Of a DNA stretch of 64,000 nt, positions 34,119 through 42,000 are shown one piece after another. The notes below the pieces were generated by a model that had not been told where the DNA came from, searched no databases, and was given only the letters and a program-made list of their open reading frames with translations. The DNA is from Amycolatopsis sp. FBCC-B4732 (lineage in GTDB: Bacteria; Actinomycetota; Actinomycetes; Mycobacteriales; Pseudonocardiaceae): the NCBI RefSeq assembly GCF_023008405.1, contig NZ_CP095376.1, forward strand, positions 10,024,501 through 10,088,500, in the 5' to 3' direction. The position numbers were made by a program, and so were the translations under genes. Position 1 is the stretch's first letter. Each line of letters begins with the position of its first letter.

Positions 34119-36728
34119 GTGACAAAGCTGGACCCGACCGAAGTCATCGTCAGGGTCCGCGAACTCCAGCAGACAGCTTCGGACGTGTCCTGCCTCGGGC
34201 GTTTCCACGAAGGTGTCCGCCTGCTCCGCAAGGGGATGGGCCTGCTGGACGGGATGTATCCGGTCGCACCCGAGCACCACACCGACTGGATGGTCACGCG
34301 GATCCGGCTCTCCAGCACGCTGGTGGCCCTGACCTCGGAGATCTCCGGTGACTTCAAAGCCGGGCTCGCGGGACTCGACGACATCCGCCGGCTCATCGCC
34401 GGCGTCGAGGATCCGGTGGTGCGCGCCGAGCTGAGCGCCGCGCTGGAGCACAACTACGGGGCCCGGCTGATGAGTGTCGGCCGGAACGAAGACAGCCTCG
34501 GGTACTTCGCTGCCTCGATGGAACACCGGCGCTACTGGCTCGACCACACCTTGGAAGCCGAGCCCCGCATGGTCGGGCTGGTCCAGACCCTCGCCGCCCG
34601 CGGGTGGGTGCACACGAAGCTGGGCAACGTCGCCCAAGCGCGTGAAGACCTGAACCGCGCGATCGAGCTCGCGGAGAAGTTCGAGCTGCGGGCCGACGCG
34701 GCCGACGGGCGCCGTTTTCTCGGGACCTTGGCGCTTCGCACCGGTGATGTCCCGGAGGCGCTTCGCCTGTACGAGGTCAGTGAGCGGTCGTACCGGGCCC
34801 TCGGCCTCGATGTGCCGTCGCAGCTGAGGCTGGAGCAGGCGGAAGCGCTGCTGGCCGCCGGCCTGGCCGGTGAGGCCGGCGAGCACCTCGACGACCTCGC
34901 GGAGTCGATGCGGTCGCAGCCGAGCGTCACCCGGGAACTGGCCTACATCGAACTGCACCGCGCGGAGGCCGCGTTGCTGGCCGACGACCTCGTGCTCGCC
35001 AGGCAGATGGCCGGATCCGCCCGGCGCCGGATGCTCAAGGTGGGCTGCCAGACCTGCGCGGGCAACGCGAAGATCATCGGGTTGCAGGCCGATGTCCGGG
35101 AGGCGTTGCGCTCCGGGGAGATCCCCGCCGCGCTGCCGAACCGGGCCATCCGGACGGCCGAAACCCTGCCGCTCCCGCGCCTGGCCGAGCAGGCCGCCAC
35201 CGCGCGGATGCTCGCCGTGCGGCTGGACATCCGGCGGGGCAACCTCAAACGAGCCGCCGAGACGCTCCGCACCGTCCCGCGGCCCGGGCAGCTCACCCCC
35301 ATCGACTACCGGATGCTGCGGCGCCTTTGCCGGGCCGAGCTCGCCGTCGCGCAGGGGAGCCGGGCGAAGGCGCTCACCGAAATCCGGTCCGGGCTCACCG
35401 AACTCGACGCCGTCCGTGACCGGATGGGCGGGCTCGACCTCGTCTCCGGGACCGCGTTGCACGGCCAAGAGCTCGCCGACCTCGCCGTGAAGCTCGTGCT
35501 CGAACGCAACGATGCCCGGCGCCTGTTCGTCTGGCTCGAACGCACCCGCGCGCAGACCTACCGGTACGAACCGCTTTCCGCCGGGACCGATCCCGAGCTC
35601 GCCGCGAGCGTGGCCGAGGTGCGGGGTCTCGGGCAGGCGATCCAGGAGGCCCAGCACGACGGGCACCCGATCGCCGGGCTGCGGGCCAAGTACAACGAAC
35701 GGCTGCGGGAGGCCCAGCGGCTCGGGTGGCACACCGGGCGGTGGGGGCGGCCGCGGCCGGTGGCCGGGCTGCACGAAGTCGTCGCGCGGCTCGGGGAGCG
35801 GGCCATGATCAGCTTCGCCGCTTCCGGGGACGAGCTCGTCGCCGTCGTCGTGGCCGGCGGCGAGTGCCGGCTCGTGCGGCTCGGGTCGGCCGGGGCCGCC
35901 GCGGAGTCCGCGCGGGTGCTCAACGTCGACCTCGACGCGCTCGCGCCGGACAACCTGCCCGAGCGGCTGGCCGAGGTCGTCATGGCGTCCGCGCGCAAGC
36001 AGGCCGACAAGATCGACGCGCAGCTCATCCAGCCGCTCGCCGAGCTGTTCGGCGACCGCGAACTGGTCATCGTGCCGACCGGGCCGCTCTACGCCGTGCC
36101 GTGGGGCGTGCTGCCGGGGCTGCGGGGACGGCCGACCGTCGTGGCGCCGTCGGCGACCGCGTGGCTCGCCGCCGAGCTCACCACGCTGTCCCGGGCGCGG
36201 CGGATCGTGCTCGTCCGCGGGCCCGGGCTGGCGGGGGCGCGCGGTGAGCTGGAGAAGCTGACGACGCACTACCGCACCGCGACGACCATGACCGGCGCCA
36301 AGGCCACCGTGAAGTCCGTGTTGCGAGCGATGGACGGCGCGAAGCTCGCGCACTTCGCGGCGCACGGAGCCCACGAGCCGGAGAACGCGCTCTTCTCCCG
36401 GCTGGAACTCGCCGACGGCGCCCTCTTCGGCCACGAGATGGCGGGGTTGCGGCAGCCGCCGCGGCAGGTCGTCTTCGCCGCGTGCGAGCTGGCGCTCAAC
36501 CGGATCCGGCCCGGCGACGAAGCTCTGGGCTTCGCCAGCGCGTTGCTGGCCAGCGGTTCGCGGACGGTGATCGCCCCGCTGTCCCGCGTCGGCGACCTCG
36601 CCTCGGCGGCCGCGATGGACGACTACTACCGGGCGCTGGCGGAGCGGGAACGCCCCGCGCTGGCACTGGCCGACGCGATCGCGGTGGACCCGTTCCGCAG
36701 GCCGTTCGTCTGCCTCGGGGCGGGTTGA
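34119..36728 (+). CDS. TPR-CHAT caspase-like protease
   Basis: 869 residues from GTG 34119, favoured over GTG 34113 because GGGGAG is then 5 nt upstream. Residues ~1-450 are helical TPR-like repeats (e.g. RGWVHTKLGNVAQAREDLNR, TGDVPEALRLYEVSERSYRA). Residues ~560-869 form the CHAT protease domain with the catalytic dyad His749 (AHFAAHGAHEPEN) and Cys789 (VVFAACELALNRI), plus IVPTGPLYAVPWGVLPGL. Both catalytic residues are intact. CHAT proteins are separase/caspase-like peptidases; TPR-CHAT proteins act as regulated executioners in conflict systems. The upstream 64-residue peptide is the natural candidate partner. Confidence 0.85.
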   Translation: MTKLDPTEVIVRVRELQQTASDVSCLGRFHEGVRLLRKGMGLLDGMYPVAPEHHTDWMVTRIRLSSTLVALTSEISGDFKAGLAGLDDIRRLIAGVEDPVVRAELSAALEHNYGARLMSVGRNEDSLGYFAASMEHRRYWLDHTLEAEPRMVGLVQTLAARGWVHTKLGNVAQAREDLNRAIELAEKFELRADAADGRRFLGTLALRTGDVPEALRLYEVSERSYRALGLDVPSQLRLEQAEALLAAGLAGEAGEHLDDLAESMRSQPSVTRELAYIELHRAEAALLADDLVLARQMAGSARRRMLKVGCQTCAGNAKIIGLQADVREALRSGEIPAALPNRAIRTAETLPLPRLAEQAATARMLAVRLDIRRGNLKRAAETLRTVPRPGQLTPIDYRMLRRLCRAELAVAQGSRAKALTEIRSGLTELDAVRDRMGGLDLVSGTALHGQELADLAVKLVLERNDARRLFVWLERTRAQTYRYEPLSAGTDPELAASVAEVRGLGQAIQEAQHDGHPIAGLRAKYNERLREAQRLGWHTGRWGRPRPVAGLHEVVARLGERAMISFAASGDELVAVVVAGGECRLVRLGSAGAAAESARVLNVDLDALAPDNLPERLAEVVMASARKQADKIDAQLIQPLAELFGDRELVIVPTGPLYAVPWGVLPGLRGRPTVVAPSATAWLAAELTTLSRARRIVLVRGPGLAGARGELEKLTTHYRTATTMTGAKATVKSVLRAMDGAKLAHFAAHGAHEPENALFSRLELADGALFGHEMAGLRQPPRQVVFAACELALNRIRPGDEALGFASALLASGSRTVIAPLSRVGDLASAAAMDDYYRALAERERPALALADAIAVDPFRRPFVCLGAG

Positions 36729-36774
36729 GTGGGTGGGGAGCTGGTCTTGAGGGTGGCGTGAGCTGGGCGTGGTG

Positions 36775-36825
36775 TCATGAACGGGTCGTTCATGTCGTCG
36801 GACGTGGTGAACGACTCGTTCATGA
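36775..36825. repeat. Nested palindrome, copy 1
   Basis: Arms TCATGAACGGGTCGTTCA (36775-36792) and TGAACGACTCGTTCATGA (36808-36825) are complementary at 17 of 18 positions around a 15-nt loop, and each arm is itself nearly palindromic. This allows either one long hairpin or two small ones. Confidence 0.75.
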
Positions 36826-36983
36826 CGTCTGGGGGTGGGATGCCTGGTTCGGTCCGGTGTCGCTGGGGTTGGGTTCGCCTCAGGCTGGGGTCGTTCGTGC
36901 TGGCTTTGCCGGTGCTCCGGTCGTCGGTGCGGGTTGAGTGGGTGGGGAGCTGGTCTTGAGGTTGGCGTGAGCTGCGTGCGGTG

Positions 36984-37034
36984 TCATGAACGGGTCGTTC
37001 ATGTCGTCGGACGTGGTGAACGACTCGTTCATGA
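36984..37034. repeat. Nested palindrome, copy 2
   Basis: Same element as at 36775-36825, with arms at 36984-37001 and 37017-37034. Part of the 209-bp duplication. Confidence 0.75.
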
Positions 37035-37087
37035 TGTCCGGGGGCGGGACGTCCGGTCGATCCGGCGCGGCTGGGCTTCGGTCTGCC

Positions 37088-38086
37088 TCAGGCTGGGGTC
37101 GGCCGGCTGGCTTTGCCGGTCGGCGCGGGTTGAGCGGGCGGGGACCACACCAGGCGCGGGTCGGTCTGGACGAAACGGCCGAGGAGGTGGTCGATCCGGG
37201 TCAGGACGTCCAGGTCGAGACGGATGCCGGCGGCCTTCGCGTTCTCCGTGACCTGCTCGGGCGTGCTCGCGCCGGCGATCGTCGAAGCGACGCCCTCGTG
37301 CTGCAGCGTCCACGCCAGCGCGAGCTGCGCCATCGTCAGGCCGGCGTCGTCGGCGACTCCGCGCAGTAGCGCCACCCGTTCCAGCAGCTCCGGCATCAGC
37401 AACGGCCGCGCGTACGCCGGTCCCGCCGCGCGGGAGCCCGCCGGGATGCGGCCGTCGTGGTACTTGCCGGTGAGCACGCCCTGGGCGAGCGGCACCGAAG
37501 CGAACTGCCCGACGCCGATCCGGTCGCTCACCGGCATCACCTGGGCCTCCGCGACCCGCCACAGCATCGAGTAGTGCGGCTGGTTGGCGATCAGCGGGAC
37601 GTCGTAGCGCTGCGCCGCTTCGTGGGCCTGCAGCAGCTGCTCGGCTGTCCACTCCGAAGTGCCGGCGTAGCGGACCTTCCCCTGCCGCACCAGATCCGAC
37701 AGCGCGAGGAACGTCTCCGCGACCGGGGTGCGGTAGTCGAAGCGCAGCAGCTGGTAGACGTCGACGTGGTCGGTGCGCAGCCGCCGCAGCGAGCCCTCGC
37801 ACGACGCGATCACGTGCTTGCGGCTCAGCCCGGCGGCGTTGGGGCCCGGGCCCTCCGGCCAGAAGACCCCGGTGCACAGCACCAGTTCGTCGCGGTCCAG
37901 TCCGGAAAACACGGCCCCGTAAGCCTCTTCGGCCGCGCCGCCGTCCCACGCCGCCGCGGTGTGGAACGTCGTGACGCCGGCGTCCAGCGCCGCGGTGACG
38001 CAGCCGGGTTCGCCGTGCGTCAGCCAGTTGCCGTACGCGATCTCGCTGACGGCGAGCCCGCTCGCGCCGAGCCTGCGGTACTCCAC
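37088..38086 (-). CDS. Aldo/keto reductase-like protein (Kv-beta-like) lacking the catalytic tetrad
   Basis: 332 residues from ATG 38086. The AKR barrel is complete (YRRLGASGLAVSEIAYGNWL, GLSRKHVIASCEGSLRRL, VRYAGTSEWTAEQLLQA, GVASTIAGASTPEQVTENAK) and its length and FWPEGPG-type loop resemble the Kv-beta subfamily. The Asp-Tyr-Lys-His tetrad is gone: expected Asp is His42, Tyr is Trp47, Lys is Gly73 and His is Leu114. It may bind NADPH without turnover or use another chemistry. It follows the SDR gene with a 1-bp gap, so they share an operon. The last ~20 residues are coded by the tandem-repeat DNA. Confidence 0.8.
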   Translation of the reverse strand: MEYRRLGASGLAVSEIAYGNWLTHGEPGCVTAALDAGVTTFHTAAAWDGGAAEEAYGAVFSGLDRDELVLCTGVFWPEGPGPNAAGLSRKHVIASCEGSLRRLRTDHVDVYQLLRFDYRTPVAETFLALSDLVRQGKVRYAGTSEWTAEQLLQAHEAAQRYDVPLIANQPHYSMLWRVAEAQVMPVSDRIGVGQFASVPLAQGVLTGKYHDGRIPAGSRAAGPAYARPLLMPELLERVALLRGVADDAGLTMAQLALAWTLQHEGVASTIAGASTPEQVTENAKAAGIRLDLDVLTRIDHLLGRFVQTDPRLVWSPPAQPAPTGKASRPTPA

Positions 38087-38087
38087 T

Positions 38088-38873
38088 TCAGCCTCCCACG
38101 GCCATCTCGTCGATCCACGCGTCGACCGCGCTCGCCTTGCGCGCGAACGATTCCCGCACGGACTCGTGCGGCAGGATCAGGAACTCCTCCTTGCCGAGCC
38201 CGTGCACGACCGCCTCGGCGACGTCCTCGGGCTCGAGCAGCGGCGCCAGCGCCGCGATGGCCAGCGCGGCCGGGTGACCGGCGGCGATGCCGGGTTCGAG
38301 CAGTGCCGTGCGGACGCCGAGCGGGCACAGCGCGCTGACCCGGATCCCGCGCGGCCGGTAGGTGATCGCCAGCCACTCGGCGAGGCCGACGGCCGCGTGC
38401 TTGGTGACCGAGTACGGCGCGTCGCCCGGGGTGCCGAGCAGGCCGGCGGCCGACGCCGTGATCAGCAGGTAGCCCTCGCCGCGCGCGAGCATCGCGGGCA
38501 GCACCGCCTGCGCGGCGTGCACGTGCTGCAGCACGTTGAGCTCCCAGGACTTCTGCCACTGCTCGTCGGCGGCGTGCACGCCGGTGCCGAACGCCGCCCC
38601 GGCGTTGGCGCAGAACAGGTCCACCGGGCCGAACTCGTCCCGCGCGGTCGTGACCAGCGCTTTCAGGTCCTTTTTGGACGTCGCGTCGGCGGCCGCCGCG
38701 ACGGCCCGGCCGCCCGTGGTGGTGATCTCGTCCGCCACCTGGGCGGCGCCGGCCTCGTCGACGTCCGACACCACCACGCCCGCCGCGCCCTCGGCGGCGA
38801 AGCGACGGGCCATCGCGGCCCCGATCCCGTGGGCCGCGCCGGTCAGCACGACGACCCGTCCAGTCAGTTCCAC
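38088..38873 (-). CDS. Short-chain dehydrogenase/reductase
   Basis: 261 residues from ATG 38873. The cofactor motif TGAAHGIG (11-18), CANAGAAFGTG, and the catalytic Ser-Tyr-Lys (ITASAAGLLGTPGDAPYSVTKHA) are all intact. A C-terminal arm of ~40 residues is longer than the minimum SDR. It is divergent from the lipid/polyketide synthase with 204 bp between, and operonic with the AKR-like protein. It may supply or modify a substrate for the synthase, but nothing in the sequence proves this. Confidence 0.85.
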   Translation of the reverse strand: MELTGRVVVLTGAAHGIGAAMARRFAAEGAAGVVVSDVDEAGAAQVADEITTTGGRAVAAAADATSKKDLKALVTTARDEFGPVDLFCANAGAAFGTGVHAADEQWQKSWELNVLQHVHAAQAVLPAMLARGEGYLLITASAAGLLGTPGDAPYSVTKHAAVGLAEWLAITYRPRGIRVSALCPLGVRTALLEPGIAAGHPAALAIAALAPLLEPEDVAEAVVHGLGKEEFLILPHESVRESFARKASAVDAWIDEMAVGG

Positions 38874-39010
38874 GCGGGCTCCAGGTATTTCGGTGTCGAA
38901 TTGTCACTTGCGTGCGGGAATTGCATTCCGAGATTGCGATCCAGGTGATAAAAGTGCTGGTCAGGGCCATGATCGTGGGGCGCTCTCGCTTTCGTACCCT
39001 AGCACGAGTA

Positions 39011-39069
39011 TTGCTTTTAACCGGTCCGGTGCGTTATTTCTGAAGATCGCCACACCCCGCGCTCAGGAG
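39011..39069 (+). promoter_or_regulatory. Promoter, possible operator and RBS of the synthase operon
   Basis: TTGCTT (39011-39016) and TTATTT (39034-39039) are separated by 17 bp. The spacer contains the perfect inverted repeat ACCGG-T-CCGGT (39020-39030), a possible regulator site. GGAGG at 39065-39069 is a strong ribosome binding site for ATG 39078. Confidence 0.5.
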
Positions 39070-39077
39070 GTCCGACG

Positions 39078-42000
39078 ATGGCCGAGCTCGTCCCGCCGTC
39101 GCACGTTCGACGGCTGCGTTGCCTGGGCGTCGGCGACCCGGACGCCGTAGCCGCGGTCGCCCGCGGTGGCGGCCTCGGCGTGCTCGACGGCGCCGATCCG
39201 GCGGCCGTGGCTCTGGTCGCGGCCCGGGTCCGCGTGCCCTACGCTGTGCGCACGGACGGCCCGCTGCCCGCCGGCGCGGCCTTCGCCGTCCGGACGAAAG
39301 CGCCGTGGGCGGGTGCGCTCGCCGAAGTCGGTGACGTGACCACGGCTGCCGAGGCGTTGCGCGGTGGTGCGCTGGGACTGGTCGCGCGCGGTGGCGAGCT
39401 GAGCGACTTCGTTCTGCTGCAACAGCTCCTGAGCATCTTCGACGTGCCGGTGTGGGGGACGGTGGCCGGACCGCGGACCGCCGTCGGCGCGCTGGCGGGC
39501 GGTGCGGCCGGCGTGGTCACGAAGTCCACAGTGGAATTGAACGCTGTGGAATCGGACGTGCGCCGGATCACCGGTGCCGCCGTGCCCGCGGTGCCGCCGC
39601 CGGACCGGCTGCTGCGGACGCTGGGCACCGCGCTCCCGGTGGTCCAGGGCCCGATGACGCGGGTGAGCGACCAGCCCGGGTTCGCGGCCGCGGTCGCCGA
39701 CGCCGGCGGGTTCCCGTTCGTCGCCGTGGCCACCGCGAACGGCGCGCGCACCACCGAACTCCTGAGCCGCACCGCCGAGTTGCTCGGCGACCGGCCGTGG
39801 GGCGCGGGGATCCTCGGCTTCGTCCCGGACGACCTGCGGGCCGCGCAGCTCGCCGCGATCCGGGCCGCCCGGCCGCGGTGCGTGCTGATCGCGGGCGGGA
39901 AACCCGGGCAGGCCAGGGCTTTGGAGGCCGAGGGGATCGCGACCTTCGTGCACGTGCCGTCGCCGATCCTGCTCGGCCAGTACCTCGACGCCGGGGTCCG
40001 CCGGTTCGTCTTCGAGGGCGCCGAATGCGGCGGGCACGTCGGCCCGCGCCCGAGTTTCGAGCTGTGGGAGGAACAACTGGCGGTGCTCGGCGCGGCCAAG
40101 GACGTCGAAGTGCTGTTCGCCGGCGGCATTCACGACGCCCGGTCCGCCGCTGTGGTCCGGGCGATGGCCGCGCCGCTCGACGCCGTCGGCGTGCTGATGG
40201 GCACTGCGTACCTCTTCACCGAAGAAGCCGTGACGCACGGCGCGATCACGGATCTGTTCCAGCGGCGGGCGATCGAAGCCGGCACCACCGTCACTCTGGA
40301 GACCGCGCCGGGTCACCGCACACGCTGCCTGCCGAGCCCGTACACCGCGGAATTCGAGCAGGTCAAAGCGAACCTGCGGGACGTGCCCGCGCAGGAGGCC
40401 TGGCAGCGGCTGGAGGAGCTGAACACCGGACGGCTGCGCGTCGCGAGCAAGGGCGTCCGCCACGGCGGGGTGGTGGTCGACGAGGAAACCCAGCTCGCCG
40501 AAGGGATGTTCATGGCGGGGGAGGTCGCCGTGCTGCGCGACCGCCGGACGACGATCGCGCAGCTGCACCGTGAGGTCACGGCCGGGAAACCGTTCACCCG
40601 CCTGGAAGAACCCGTCCCGGCGGAGGCCACCGGGGACATCGCCGTAATCGGGATGGCCTGCACGTTCCCGGGCGCCCCGGACCTCGAAGCGTTCTGGTCC
40701 AACATCTTGCGCGGCGAGGACGCCGTCACCGAGGTGCCGCCGGAGCGCTGGGACCCGGAAGTCTACTTCGGACAGTCGACGTCGAAGTGGGGCGGCTTCC
40801 TGCCGCCGGTGGCCGTCGACCCGCTCGACTTCGGCATCCCGCCGTCCGCGATGGGCAGCATCGACCCGGCCCAGCTGGTGTCGCTGGAGACCGCCCGCCG
40901 GGCACTGGAAGACGCCGGGTACGCCGGGCGCGACTTCGACCGCGAGCGCACGAGCGTCGTGTTCGGCGCGGAAGCGGGTGGCGACCTCGCCAACGCGGGC
41001 ACCCTGCGGTCCCTGCTCGACGGCTACCTCGACGAGGTGCCGCCCGAACTCCTCGCGCAGCTGCCCGAACCCACCGAGGACACCTTCCCCGGCACGCTCG
41101 CCAACGTCATCTCCGGCCGGATCGCCAATCGGCTCGACCTCGGCGGCGCGAATTACACCGTGGACGCCGCCTGCGGTTCGTCCTTGGCCGCACTGGACCT
41201 GGCCACCAAGGAACTGCGCGCCGGCACGAGCGAACTGGTCCTCTGCGGCGCGGTCGACCTGCACAACGGCATCCACGACTACCTCATGTTCACCTCGGCG
41301 GGCGCGCTCTCGCCGACCGGCCGCTGCCGCCCGTTCGACGCCGCCGCCGACGGGATCGCGCTCGGCGAGGGCGTCGCGTGCCTGGTGCTCAAGCGGCTCG
41401 CCGACGCCGAGCGCGACGGCGACCGGATCTACGCCGTGGTCAAGGGCGTCGGCGCGGCCAGCGACGGCAAGGCGCTCGGCCTGACGGCGCCCCGCCCGGA
41501 AGGCCAGTACCGCGCTCTCGAACGCGCCTACCGCGACGCCGGGGTGTCCCCGGTGGACGTCGGGCTCGTCGAGGCGCACGGCACGGGCACGGTCGTCGGG
41601 GACGCGACCGAACTGCGCACGCTGACCGGGTTCTTCGCCGACGCCGGTGCCGCGCCCGGCAGCTGCGTGCTCGGGTCGGTCAAGAGCCAGATCGGGCACA
41701 CGAAGTGCGCGGCCGGGCTGGCCGGCCTGATCAAGGCGGCGCTGTCGCTCTGGCACGAGGTCGTCCCGCCGACGTTGCACCTGAGCCGGCCGAACGCCGC
41801 CTGGGACCCGGCGGCCAGCCCGTTCACGTTCACCACCGCGGCCCGGCCGTGGGCCGAGCCGGCCCGGCTGGCCGGGGTCAGCGCGTTCGGCTTCGGCGGC
41901 ACCAACTTCCACGCCGTGCTCGGGGCCGGCCCGGTCGCCCCGGACCGCAGCCACGGCCCGCGCGACTGGTCCGAAGGCGCCGAGAAAGCCCTTGCCGGGA

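Larger units (their letters stand above)
36720..37144. repeat. 209-bp tandem duplication with a third partial copy
   Basis: The stretch starting GCGGGTTGAGTGGGTGGGGA at 36720 recurs at 36929 (209 bp later) through the palindrome block, and its first ~20 bp recur imperfectly at 37125. The first copy begins at the stop of the CHAT gene; the last partial copy encodes part of the C-terminus of the aldo/keto reductase. The 359 bp between those two genes contain no believable gene. Confidence 0.8.

Noticed and set aside
36777..36959. Small open frames inside the 209-bp duplication
   Set aside because: They arise from the palindromic repeat (MNGSFMSSDVVNDSFM) and recur in both copies with diverging ends; no ribosome binding site or family.
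37088..38873. SDR and AKR-like genes as definite members of the lipid synthase cluster
   Set aside because: They are divergent with a 204-bp gap and the AKR lacks catalytic residues; membership is possible but unsupported by sequence.
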